Below, piece by piece: positions 42,992-50,742 of a stretch of 64,000 nt of DNA. Position 1 is the stretch's first letter; every line of letters begins with the position of its first letter. The notes under the pieces were generated by a model, which was given only the letters and a program-made list of their open reading frames with translations, was not told the origin of the DNA and made no database searches. A program made the translations under genes and the position numbers. Location of the stretch: the NCBI GenBank assembly GCA_902492935.1, contig CABUNJ010000011.1, positions 10,787 to 74,786 of the forward strand, in the 5' to 3' direction. The stretch comes from an uncultured Collinsella sp. Lineage in GTDB: Bacteria > Actinomycetota > Coriobacteriia > Coriobacteriales > Coriobacteriaceae.

Positions 42992-43768
42992 CTAGGGCTT
43001 GTTGAGGGGTGGCTGCTTGAGCCGCTGCGACAGAGCCCTATTGTTGGGGCAGTACGTGTCGAGCAGGGCGTGAAACCGCTGATTGTGGCTTGGCTCGAGC
43101 AGGTGGACGAGCTCGTGGGCGACAACCATGTCGAGGCATTCGACGGGGTAGGCGGCGAGCTCGCGCGCGATGCGAATGGCGCCGGTTTTGGGTGTGCAGG
43201 AGCCCCAGCGCGTCTTCATGCTGCGCACGGAGACGCGGGAAACGGCGGCACCCATTGCGATTTCGTATGCGTGTACTATATCGCGCAGCGCCGTGGTGAC
43301 CTCGGATGCATAGAGTTGGTCGATGCGGGCTTGGAGCTCATCGGACGTTAGGCCGTCGAGGATTGTGTGCCGTTTGGCCTGTGGGCCTTCGTTCGATTCA
43401 TCGGTGCCCATAAAACTTGCAAAGGTAGCCTGTTTGGGTCGCGGCGTGGGTGATGCAAAGTTGTGATCGAGTGCATCCTGTACCGTGATGGGCTTGCCCC
43501 AAAGCGCAATGATGGACGAGGGGCTGAGCGGCTCTCGTGCCGTCGCCTGACGTTGCTCGCGCTGGGCAAGTCGGCTGATAATCCAGGCGCTGTTACGCTT
43601 CACAAACGCTTCGATACGCTCGCGGCTGGCGCCGAGCGGTGCGCTGGCGTGGACCTCACCGCTCGATGTGACGCGTAGGTTGAAGTTCTTGACGCGCTTT
43701 TTGGTAACGACGACGGGGATGGGCGTCCCATCCGGTCGGGATACGGAAATCGTAAACTGCTGCGTCAA
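42992..43768 (-). CDS. YgjP-like zinc metallopeptidase (DUF45)
   Basis: A 258-residue protein with a C-terminal YgjP/WLM-type metallopeptidase domain. The zinc motif is AHELVHLLEPSHNQRF, and the preceding SMKTRWGSCTPKTGAIR is typical. TTG 43768 is chosen because GAAGGACCGCTT precedes it; the upstream ATG at 43801 lies inside a hairpin and has no ribosome site. The N-terminal half (residues 1-110) shows VKNFNLRVTSSGEVHASAPLG, common to the family. Substrate unknown. Confidence 0.75.
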   Translation of the reverse strand: MTQQFTISVSRPDGTPIPVVVTKKRVKNFNLRVTSSGEVHASAPLGASRERIEAFVKRNSAWIISRLAQREQRQATAREPLSPSSIIALWGKPITVQDALDHNFASPTPRPKQATFASFMGTDESNEGPQAKRHTILDGLTSDELQARIDQLYASEVTTALRDIVHAYEIAMGAAVSRVSVRSMKTRWGSCTPKTGAIRIARELAAYPVECLDMVVAHELVHLLEPSHNQRFHALLDTYCPNNRALSQRLKQPPLNKP

Positions 43769-43790
43769 AAGCGGTCCTTCAGATTGGGGA

Positions 43791-43826
43791 CGGGCCGGCA
43801 TGTCGACCGTTCGGCATGCCGGCCCG
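43791..43826 (-). terminator. Hairpin between the M19 and YgjP genes
   Basis: A perfect 12-bp stem (CGGGCCGGCATG 43791-43802 with CATGCCGGCCCG 43815-43826) lies between the two minus-strand genes. It probably ends or attenuates the dipeptidase transcript; the T tail is poor. Confidence 0.5.
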
Positions 43827-43842
43827 CTCAAGGGATGTGAAA

Positions 43843-44856
43843 TTAATAACGCTCGAAGAAGGCAAGCGCGTTGTCGCTGCAGAGCTTTTGCATCACGGTC
43901 TTGCCAAAATGCTTGGAAAGCATGTTCTGGAACTCGGGCATCTTGCTGGCATCGGAGAGGAAAGCGGGCACCGTGGCGCCGTCCCAGTCGCCGCCGAGCG
44001 CGATGACGTCCTCGCCGCCCAGGTCGAGCCAGTGCTCGATATGTGCCGCCAGCTGGTCGAAGGTGACGTCTGCGGCGGTCTTGTCGGTTGCGTCGTTGGA
44101 AAGGAACTCGCTGCAGTAGTTGAGGCCGACGATGCCACCCATGTCGCGAATGGTGCGGAACTGGTCGTCGGTAAGGTTGCGCTTGACGCCGCAAACCGCA
44201 CGGGAGTTGGAGTGGCTGGCGACGAAGGGGCGCGTGGCGTGGGTGACAACCTCGTCAAAGCACTCATCGTTGAGGTGGGAGACGTCGAGTACCATGCCGG
44301 CGTGCTCCATCTGCGTAAGTGCCTCGATGCCGGCGGCGGTGAGGCCGGCGTGGGTATCGTGTCCGCTCGCGAGCGGTCCCTGCGCGTTCCAGCTGAGTGA
44401 TGACATGAGTACGCCCAAATTCTTAAGCACTTCGATCAGCGCGGGGTCCTCGGCAAAGAACGTGGCGTTTTCGATGGTGTGGATGCAAGCGACCTTGCCG
44501 TCCTTGAGCGCGGGGCGAATGTCTGCGGCGCTGCGCACGTTGACCATACTGTCGTGGTTGAGCATTGCCTGGCCGCTCATATGCGCCATGATCTGCGCCT
44601 GGAAGCGCGCGGCGTGGGCGGTGGGAATCTCGTCGGGGACAAACGTGGCGAAGCACTGTGCCCACGGCGTGTTGCCGATCTTTGCGAGCGAGATGGCGCA
44701 GGCGTTGCCCTCGATGAGGTCGAAATCTTGCGGATGCGTTTCGTCGCCGGGGAAATAACCGTCGGTACCGGCGGTAAAGCGCAGGTCGAGATCGAGCGTG
44801 GCCCAGCCGATGCGGTCGGCGGTGTCGCAGTGTAGGTCAAATACGGGATATGCCAT
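43843..44856 (-). CDS. Membrane dipeptidase family (M19) zinc peptidase
   Basis: A 337-residue TIM-barrel metallopeptidase of the renal dipeptidase family. The first metal motif is FDLHCDT at residues about 5-11, with later ligands in LDVSHLNDECF and SHSNSRAVCG. It has no signal peptide, so it acts in the cytoplasm, probably on dipeptides, which may include D-amino acid peptides. The ATG at 44856 has GGAGGAACC upstream. The opposite-strand SlyD-like gene starts 120 nt away. Confidence 0.88.
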   Translation of the reverse strand: MAYPVFDLHCDTADRIGWATLDLDLRFTAGTDGYFPGDETHPQDFDLIEGNACAISLAKIGNTPWAQCFATFVPDEIPTAHAARFQAQIMAHMSGQAMLNHDSMVNVRSAADIRPALKDGKVACIHTIENATFFAEDPALIEVLKNLGVLMSSLSWNAQGPLASGHDTHAGLTAAGIEALTQMEHAGMVLDVSHLNDECFDEVVTHATRPFVASHSNSRAVCGVKRNLTDDQFRTIRDMGGIVGLNYCSEFLSNDATDKTAADVTFDQLAAHIEHWLDLGGEDVIALGGDWDGATVPAFLSDASKMPEFQNMLSKHFGKTVMQKLCSDNALAFFERY

Positions 44857-44976
44857 GGTTCCTCCGGTTGCAGCGTTTCTTTGCAAACTGTCTTTGAATT
44901 GTATGACTAGGGTATAGTTAGCGCCATATGTTCATGGCGGCCCACGTTGTGCGCCGCCCTTATCACGGAGGTTTCC

Positions 44977-45405
44977 ATGTCCAACCAGGGCAAGAAGGTC
45001 AAGACTCATTATCGCGGCACGCTCGACGACGGCACGCAGTTCGATAGCTCCTACGATCGCGGCGAGCCGCTGGAGTTCACCTGCGGTGCCGGTCAGATGA
45101 TTAAGGGCTTTGACGCCGCTGTGGTCGACATGCAGGTGGGCGAGAAGAAGACCGTGCACATTTCTGCTGCCGATGCCTACGGCGAGCACAATCCCGAGAT
45201 GGTTCTGACCTTCCCGGCCGAGCAGGTTCCCAACATCGAGCAGATCGAGAAGGGCATGAAGCTCTTCCTGTCCACGCCGAGCGGTATGCCCGTCCCCGCC
45301 GTCGTCATTGACGTGACGCCCGAGGCCGTGACGCTCGACGCCAACCACGAGCTGGCCGGTAAGGACCTCAACTTTGATATCGAGCTCGTCGAGGTCGAGG
45401 GTTAG
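44977..45405 (+). CDS. slyD: FKBP-type peptidyl-prolyl isomerase (SlyD-like)
   Basis: A 142-residue SlyD-type protein. The FKBP core is HYRGTLDDGTQFDSSYDRGEPL and GAGQMIKGFDAAVVDMQVGEKK, with an inserted IF chaperone segment (YGEHNPEMVLTFPAEQVP). Unlike E. coli SlyD it ends at VEVEG with no His-rich metal tail. ATG 44977 follows ACGGAGGTTTCC. It is three bases from a UreE-like gene; SlyD is known to assist nickel delivery, so the pairing may be meaningful. Confidence 0.88.
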   Translation: MSNQGKKVKTHYRGTLDDGTQFDSSYDRGEPLEFTCGAGQMIKGFDAAVVDMQVGEKKTVHISAADAYGEHNPEMVLTFPAEQVPNIEQIEKGMKLFLSTPSGMPVPAVVIDVTPEAVTLDANHELAGKDLNFDIELVEVEG

Positions 45406-45408
45406 AGT

Positions 45409-45987
45409 ATGCCTGAACGCTTGGTTTCGACGACATGCTTGGGAAATCTCAACGATCCGTCCTATGAACTCCTGCTTCGCCGGAAGTTAGGCGGCGTCTT
45501 TGAAGTTGACGAGCTACTGCTCGATTGGGACCAGGCTGATGTATGCGCGTTTGTGGGCGTGACGGAGCTGGGGCGCACGGTCGATGTTCGGCTGGATACC
45601 GCTGACGGCGGTCGTCTTGCCGACGGCGACGTGCTCGCCATCGACCGTTCGGGCATGGTGCCCGTGGCGGTTGTCGTGCGCCTGCGCAGCGCCGAGGTTT
45701 ATTTGGTCGAAGTTGACCGCATGGACCCGATTGCGCTCGCGCATGCGTGCTGGGAGATCGGCAATATGCACGCGCCGCTTTTCCGAGGCGATTCGGACGA
45801 GCATACCGTGCGCATGTATACGCCGGTGCAGCCTGTTTTGGGCCGCATGCTCCAGGGCGTCGAGGGCGTTCGGCTCTCGACGGTTACCCGTGAACTCGAT
45901 GCGGACCGGCGCTTTGCGTCGAGTGCGGCGGATGCCGTTGTGAGTATGGCTCCAGACTTTACGATTGTAAAGAAGGCACGCGGTTAA
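45409..45987 (+). CDS. UreE-like nickel metallochaperone, no urease nearby
   Basis: A 192-residue protein resembling UreE. The N-terminal domain is followed by GDVLAIDRSGMVPVAV and the hallmark WEIGNMHAPLF, whose GNxH histidine binds nickel in UreE. There is no His-rich C-terminal tail. No urease structural genes are in the window, so the client could be a distant urease or another nickel enzyme. It is three bases from the SlyD-like gene and ends in a terminator, giving a two-gene unit. Assignment is from motif pattern and moderate. Confidence 0.65.
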   Translation: MPERLVSTTCLGNLNDPSYELLLRRKLGGVFEVDELLLDWDQADVCAFVGVTELGRTVDVRLDTADGGRLADGDVLAIDRSGMVPVAVVVRLRSAEVYLVEVDRMDPIALAHACWEIGNMHAPLFRGDSDEHTVRMYTPVQPVLGRMLQGVEGVRLSTVTRELDADRRFASSAADAVVSMAPDFTIVKKARG

Positions 45988-46000
45988 CGTGCGTATAAGT

Positions 46001-46042
46001 AAGACGGACTTTGAGAGGCAACTATTCAAAGTCCGTCTTTTT
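46001..46042 (+). terminator. Terminator after the slyD-ureE-like unit
   Basis: AAGACGGACTTTGA (46001-46014) pairs perfectly with TCAAAGTCCGTCTT (46026-46039), followed by TTT. Strong intrinsic terminator. Confidence 0.9.
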
Positions 46043-46070
46043 GTTGATGAGATGCTGCGGGGGAAAGCAT

Positions 46071-46868
46071 ATGGGTCTTGAGGGAATCAAGCTGATTGCA
46101 TGCGATTTGGACGGCACGTTGCTGCATCCGGGGGAGCGCGAGCCGCGTTCCGAGGCCTTTGAGCTCATCGACGAGCTGCATCGTCGCGGTATCGTGTTTA
46201 TGCCGGCGAGCGGCCGTCAATATGCGAGCTTGCGCTATCTGTTTGCCCCGGTGGCCGATGAGCTCGCCTATGTATGCGAAAACGGAGCCCTGGTGATGAG
46301 CGAGGGACGTGCCGTTGTCAAGCGTTCCATGGAGCGTAGCCTTGCTATGGATATCGCGAATGCCGTGGTTGCGTATCCCCATGCCGACGCGACCCTTTCG
46401 TGTGAGGGACACCTCTACACCATGAGCGGCAACGATGCGTTCGTCGACCATTTGCGCTATGAGGTCCACTGCGATGTGGCGGTGGTCGACCGCCCCGAGG
46501 ACATCGACGAGGACGTCATTAAGATTGCCTTCCAGACGCCCGAGGTGGATCAGCCGGCGGCCCTGGAGTATTTCGAGCGCCTCTTTAGCGACCGTGTCGA
46601 CGTGATGACCTCGGGAACCGAGTGGACGGACTTTATCGGCTTTGATTCGGGCAAGGGGTCCGCGCTTGCCGATTATGGTCGCGCGCTGGGGATCTCGCCT
46701 AACGAAATGGTGGCGTTTGGCGATAACGAAAACGACCGCGACATGCTCAACGTCGTAGGCCATCCTTATCTCATGGAGAGCTGCAATCCCTCTATGCGTG
46801 GCATCAACGACCGCGTCCGCTACGTGCGCACGGTCGAAGAAGAACTGCATCGCCTGCTCGCCGAGTAA
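46071..46868 (+). CDS. Cof-type HAD-IIB family phosphatase
   Basis: A 265-residue HAD hydrolase. Motif I is ACDLDGTLL, motif II PASGRQY, motif III around GKGSALADYG and motif IV AFGDNENDRDML. The cap between residues about 85 and 185 is of the Cof (C2B) kind. These enzymes dephosphorylate sugar phosphates or cofactors in the cytoplasm; substrate unknown. ATG 46071 with GGGGGAAAGCAT upstream is chosen over 46011, which lies in the terminator. Confidence 0.9.
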   Translation: MGLEGIKLIACDLDGTLLHPGEREPRSEAFELIDELHRRGIVFMPASGRQYASLRYLFAPVADELAYVCENGALVMSEGRAVVKRSMERSLAMDIANAVVAYPHADATLSCEGHLYTMSGNDAFVDHLRYEVHCDVAVVDRPEDIDEDVIKIAFQTPEVDQPAALEYFERLFSDRVDVMTSGTEWTDFIGFDSGKGSALADYGRALGISPNEMVAFGDNENDRDMLNVVGHPYLMESCNPSMRGINDRVRYVRTVEEELHRLLAE

Positions 46869-46874
46869 ATATTT

Positions 46875-46938
46875 GGGACATGCCTAGAAATGTGCTGTTT
46901 GCTGTAGCAGATGGGCAAGTAGATTTGCGGGCATGCCC
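46875..46938. terminator. Imperfect hairpin between convergent genes
   Basis: GGGACATGCC-TAG-AAAT pairs imperfectly with ATTT-GCG-GGCATGCCC between the HAD gene and the Fur-family gene. It may serve as a bidirectional terminator. T runs are absent. Confidence 0.3.
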
Positions 46939-46944
46939 CTAAGG

Positions 46945-47325
46945 CTACCGGCAGTCGGGGCAGAGTCCTTCAAAGATGGTGTAGTGCGAGGTGACGTCCC
47001 ATCCAATTAGCTCGGATACCTCGGTATCGAGCTCGGTATCGAAGGGGAGCGCTACATCGACGACGCGGCTGCACGAGGTACAGATGACATGCGCATGCGG
47101 TTCGGTGGTGCGATCGAAACGGCTCCCGCCCGGTGTCTTGATGGAGAGGATCTCGCCGGCATCGGCCAAGAGGTTGAGGTTGCGGTAGACCGTGCCGCGA
47201 CTGATCTTGTCATCCTGTTCGCGCACGGCGTTGTAGATTTCATCGGCGGTGGGATGGTTATAGCTTTGGCGCACGGCGTCAAGAACCAGCTTTCGCTGCC
47301 TGGTATTCCTTCTTTGCACCGCCAT
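46945..47325 (-). CDS. Fur/PerR family transcriptional regulator
   Basis: A 126-residue metal-dependent repressor. The winged helix covers residues 1-75 (HPTADEIYNAVREQDDKISRGTVYRNLNLLADAG). The dimer and metal domain has EPHAHVICTSC and a C-terminal CPDC, which together make the structural zinc site. It is closest in look to PerR. Its upstream region on the minus strand contains AT-rich TTAG-N9-CTAA (within 47375-47400), a possible autoregulatory site. Target genes cannot be named from sequence. Confidence 0.87.
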   Translation of the reverse strand: MAVQRRNTRQRKLVLDAVRQSYNHPTADEIYNAVREQDDKISRGTVYRNLNLLADAGEILSIKTPGGSRFDRTTEPHAHVICTSCSRVVDVALPFDTELDTEVSELIGWDVTSHYTIFEGLCPDCR

Positions 47326-47386
47326 GCGCCTCGCCTCTTTTCTATCAACGGTCGTAGGTAAATGATACCGTATTTAGCACACAATA

Positions 47387-47797
47387 CTAATAATGAGGAC
47401 TAAAACCATCCTCGTTGGCAAGCGGGGTGCGAGTCTGGGCGTCTACAAGGCGAAAACGTGTCCCCATGCGCTCGTAGGAGGCATGAAGCGCCTCGAGCTG
47501 AGACACGATGTTTGCCGGCGTGCCCTGTAGCTCCATCTCAACCGAGCCGTCTTCCATATTGCGCACCCAGCCGGTGAGGGAGCGCGCCTGTGCGAGGTTG
47601 GTGCTGGTGAAGCGGAAACCGACGCCCTGGACCTGCCCCTCCCACCGCAGGAAATAGCGCTGCGGGGCGTCTTGAGTGGCCTCGTCGCTTGCGAGCACAG
47701 TAAGCCTGCGGCGCAGCTCGAGTTCGACGCCAGAAGGCTTTTGGGGTTCTCGGCTGCCGCCGGCGACGCCCGAGAAAAGCTTGTCGAAAAAACCCAT
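47387..47797 (-). CDS. Acylphosphatase-domain protein
   Basis: A 136-residue protein with an acylphosphatase domain at about 45-125: VQGVGFRFTSTNLAQARSLTGWVRN with catalytic Arg (GFR) and Asn (WVRN), then DGSVEMELQG. Acylphosphatases hydrolyse carboxyl-phosphate bonds. The first 40 residues (MGFFDKLFSGVAGG) are an extra, possibly membrane-associated segment. It begins two bases after the upstream oxidoreductase gene ends, so they are co-transcribed. Confidence 0.85.
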   Translation of the reverse strand: MGFFDKLFSGVAGGSREPQKPSGVELELRRRLTVLASDEATQDAPQRYFLRWEGQVQGVGFRFTSTNLAQARSLTGWVRNMEDGSVEMELQGTPANIVSQLEALHASYERMGTRFRLVDAQTRTPLANEDGFSPHY

Positions 47798-47799
47798 CG

Positions 47800-48906
47800 C
47801 TATGCCTGTTTGTTAGAGTCGGCGGGGAAGGCGATACCCGCCTGCTGGCGCACGGCATCCATGATACGCAGCGACACGAGCGTGACATCGCGGTAGTGTC
47901 CGAGTTCGTGGCGTCCTGCCGGCGTTTCCCAAATCTCATCTTTAACGTGATGAACGCCGTCGATGGCGGTGATAAAGTCCGCGAGCTCGTATTCCATGGT
48001 GTTGCTTGACTTGGGAAGGTCGAGCGCGCGTCCGTTGTCGCCTTGCTCGCGCGGCGCCTCGGTCGCCGATCCGCGCACGACGTCACCGCGATAGTCGATG
48101 CGTACGTTGCGGGGCGTCGACAGGTGGTCAATCTGGATGGTGCCGCGCTCGCCTTCGATTTGCGAGGGCAGCAGATCGTTGGTGATCTTTGAATGCGCAA
48201 GTTCGACAGAGATACGGCCACCGCCATAACTGGCGAGAATGGAGCCGCAGCCGTCGATGGGACCATGGGTGAGCTCTTGCGTTGAGGGGTCGAGCAGCGT
48301 GGTCATGCTGGTGAGGCCGGAGGGCATGCCGAAAATCTCGACCATGGGCTCGACGGTGTAGACGCCAATGTCCATGAGGGAGCCCGAGGCCATATGGCAG
48401 TCGAAGATGTTGGTGGCGCGCCCCGCGAGAACTTCGTTGTAGCGCGAAGAATACTTTCCAAAGCGCAACGATGCACGACGGATGGGCACAATCTCGCCCA
48501 GTGCGTCCTCGACGGCGTGGAAAGCGGGGTCATGGAGCGGGCGCATGGCCTCGAGGGCTACGACGTCCGCCGCCTCGGCTGCACGAAAGACCTCGAGCGC
48601 CTGCGCCTCGGTGGCACAAAAGGGCTTTTCGACGATAACGTGCTTGCCGCCGGCGATACAGGCGAGCGCCTGCTCGTAGTGGAGCGCATTGGGGCTGCCG
48701 ATGTAGACGGCGTCGACGTCGGCAGCGGACGCAAGCTCGTCAAGTGCGGTGAAGTTACGCTCGCCGCCGTGCTTAGTGGTGAAGGCGGCGCCGCGATCTG
48801 CATCGCGCGAGAGCGTGCCCACAAATGTGGCTTGGTCGTTGGCGTTGACGACCTGGATAAAGTCGTCGGTAATCATGGATGTGCCGATGGTCGCTATACG
48901 CAGCAT
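47800..48906 (-). CDS. Gfo/Idh/MocA family oxidoreductase
   Basis: A 368-residue NAD(P)-dependent dehydrogenase-like protein. The Rossmann N-terminus is IATIGTSMITDDFI, and the conserved VIVEKPFCAT lies near residue 95. The C-terminal half is the usual alpha/beta substrate domain. Such enzymes act on sugars, inositols or their derivatives; substrate unknown. GAGGGGGATAC lies directly before the ATG at 48906. Confidence 0.88.
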   Translation of the reverse strand: MLRIATIGTSMITDDFIQVVNANDQATFVGTLSRDADRGAAFTTKHGGERNFTALDELASAADVDAVYIGSPNALHYEQALACIAGGKHVIVEKPFCATEAQALEVFRAAEAADVVALEAMRPLHDPAFHAVEDALGEIVPIRRASLRFGKYSSRYNEVLAGRATNIFDCHMASGSLMDIGVYTVEPMVEIFGMPSGLTSMTTLLDPSTQELTHGPIDGCGSILASYGGGRISVELAHSKITNDLLPSQIEGERGTIQIDHLSTPRNVRIDYRGDVVRGSATEAPREQGDNGRALDLPKSSNTMEYELADFITAIDGVHHVKDEIWETPAGRHELGHYRDVTLVSLRIMDAVRQQAGIAFPADSNKQA

Positions 48907-48981
48907 GTATCCCCCTCGTGCCGTTCGGTTTACAGGATGAGTGTAGCGCGAGGGGATAGGAAATAGCGTGCAAAAACGCCG

Positions 48982-49467
48982 TTACAGGTCGCTCTCGTTA
49001 AAGCCGGCGTCGATATCGAGGTTGCTGCCGTCGGCCGCCGTGGTGGCAAGCTCGTCGCAGCGCTCATTGAGCTCATGGCCGGCGTGGCCCTTAACCCAGA
49101 TGAACTCCACTTCGTGCTTGCTCTTTGCGGTGAGCAGACGCTCCCACAGATCGCGGTTCTTGACAGGCTGCTTGTTGGCGGTCTTCCAGCCGCGTTTTTT
49201 CCATCCGTCAATCCAGTGCTTGTTGAAGGCGTTGACGACGTACTGCGAATCGGAATGGACTTCGACGTCGCAGGGGCGGTTGAGCGCCTCGAGTGCCACG
49301 ATGACCGCCATGAGCTCCATACGGTTGTTGGTGGTCTTGGCGTAGCCGCGTGAAAGCTCGGAGGTGAAGGTCTTGCCGGCGGGATTGGTGTATTTGAGCA
49401 CGGCGCCGTAGCCGCCGCGTCCCGGATTTGATCGGGCCGAGCCGTCGGTATAGATGATGACCTTCAC
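48982..49467 (-). CDS. rnhA: Ribonuclease HI
   Basis: A 161-residue RNase HI that degrades RNA in RNA-DNA hybrids. The catalytic acidic residues lie in IYTDGSARSNPG, ELMAVIVALE and HSDSQYV, with FIWVKGHAGHELNERCDELA carrying the last His/Asp. GTG 49467 is chosen because AAAGGAACCAT precedes it; the upstream frame to 49518 has no ribosome site. Seventeen residues after the core are not conserved. Confidence 0.93.
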   Translation of the reverse strand: MKVIIYTDGSARSNPGRGGYGAVLKYTNPAGKTFTSELSRGYAKTTNNRMELMAVIVALEALNRPCDVEVHSDSQYVVNAFNKHWIDGWKKRGWKTANKQPVKNRDLWERLLTAKSKHEVEFIWVKGHAGHELNERCDELATTAADGSNLDIDAGFNESDL

Positions 49468-49566
49468 ATGGTTCCTTTCGTTGGGTACGTTTCGTGCGAG
49501 TGACCATTGTAGCGCCATGCCCGCCGGGGGTTGGCAATCTACGATTTCTACCCCGTCTTCCGACAG

Positions 49567-50469
49567 TTAGTTGGCATGGATGATGCGGTTGAGCTCGTCG
49601 AGGTATTGCTGCAAGAGGGGAGAGGGCTTGCGTTCGTCGTGCATGATATAGCCTACGCGCATCGTTGGGGCGTCTGCTAACGGGATCGATGCCATACCCC
49701 ATTGCATTTCATTGGAGAGGACGCCGGTCGACAGGGTGTAACCGTTCGACGTGATAAGTAAGTTAGTAAGTGTTCCGCGGTCCGAGATACGTATGTTGCG
49801 GTCGCAAGGGATATAGCTAAAAGGTTCCTCGGCGTAATAGAAGGAGTTTGAGGTTCCCTGCTCAAAGCTGTAGCGCGTATAGGGCTTGAGGTCGGCAAGG
49901 GACAGCTGAGGGCGGCGTGCGAGCGGGTGGCGCTCGCTAACGAAGACGTGGACCGTCGCGTCGAATAGGGGATGGAAGCTTGCACGGGCATCGGCGAAGG
50001 CCTTCTGCAGAACGCGGGCGTTAAAGTCATCCAGATAGAGGATGCCAATGTCGCTGCGAAACGCACGGACGTCATCGATGATCTGCGATGTGGTGGTCTC
50101 GCGCATGATGAACTCGAACTTGCTGTCGCGGCAGCGCTCGACCACGTTGACAAAGGCCTCGACCGAAAAGGCGTAGTGCTGGGCGGAAATGGCGAGGCGG
50201 GCTTGCGGGATGCCGCCGTCCTCGTAGCGCGCCTCGAGCATGTCGGCCTGCTCTACGACCTGGCGCGCATAGCCCAAAAGCTCGGTGCCGTCGTTGGTGA
50301 GCGTGACGCCGCGGCTGGAGCGCGTAAAGATCTCCAGGTGGAGCTCCTGTTCCAGGCTTTTGACGGCGTTTGAGATGTTGGACTGAGCGGTATAGAGGCG
50401 CTGAGCTGCGGCGTTGATTGAGCCGGACTCCGCTACGGCGATCAGGAAACGAAGCTGCTGGAGGGTCAT
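49567..50469 (-). CDS. LysR family transcriptional regulator
   Basis: A 300-residue LysR regulator. The winged helix-turn-helix is at 1-60 (TLQQLRFLIAVAESGSINAAAQRLYTAQSNISNAVKSLE), and the ligand domain follows. ATG 50469 is used because GAAAGG sits nine bases upstream; ATG 50478 is too close to it. It is divergent from the sulfhydrylase gene, and a palindrome typical of LysR sites lies 20 bases upstream of its start. It resembles CysB/CysL-type regulators of sulfur genes, which would fit, but the ligand cannot be read. Confidence 0.88.
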   Translation of the reverse strand: MTLQQLRFLIAVAESGSINAAAQRLYTAQSNISNAVKSLEQELHLEIFTRSSRGVTLTNDGTELLGYARQVVEQADMLEARYEDGGIPQARLAISAQHYAFSVEAFVNVVERCRDSKFEFIMRETTTSQIIDDVRAFRSDIGILYLDDFNARVLQKAFADARASFHPLFDATVHVFVSERHPLARRPQLSLADLKPYTRYSFEQGTSNSFYYAEEPFSYIPCDRNIRISDRGTLTNLLITSNGYTLSTGVLSNEMQWGMASIPLADAPTMRVGYIMHDERKPSPLLQQYLDELNRIIHAN

Positions 50470-50488
50470 CGGCGCCATCCTTTCGAGT

Positions 50489-50509
50489 GTTATCTATAAA
50501 ACCGATAAC
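50489..50509. promoter_or_regulatory. Probable LysR-type operator
   Basis: GTTATC-N9-GATAAC is a perfect interrupted palindrome of LysR size, located between the LysR gene and metY. It probably controls both directions. Confidence 0.6.
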
Positions 50510-50626
50510 AGGTTAGCGCTTTTAAGTGATTGACCGAGGGAAACAATGCTCGTACTATTCAAAACACACAAAGGCGGTAGGTAATTAAGCCGACCACGGA
50601 ACCGGGATGCGAAAGGAGGCCCGCAT

Positions 50627-50680
50627 ATGAATTGCTTACCAAGACGAATGCCGGGCTCCTGTTTGCGCCCGTCGGCGTGA
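50627..50680 (+). CDS. 17-residue leader peptide containing Cys and Met (uORF)
   Basis: ATG 50627 has a near-perfect ribosome site GAAAGGAGG ending 8 bases upstream and is followed by 17 codons ending TGA (MNCLPRRMPGSCLRPSA). It carries two Cys and two Met in 17 residues and lies 62 bases before metY. GCCGAC (50589-50594) can pair with GTCGGC (50671-50676), while GCCGGGC within the reading frame can pair with the later GCCCG, so alternative folds are possible. A leader peptide that senses Cys or Met supply is inference. Confidence 0.5.
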   Translation: MNCLPRRMPGSCLRPSA

Positions 50681-50742
50681 TCAGGAGACAGCGACTTACT
50701 TCTCTCTAATTTATTAACTTTTGTTCAATCAAGGAGATCATC

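Noticed and set aside
50546..50584. 12-codon uORF upstream of the metY leader peptide
   Set aside because: It has a ribosome-like GAGGG but no notable codons or conservation evidence; mentioned under the metY leader finding but not called as a gene.
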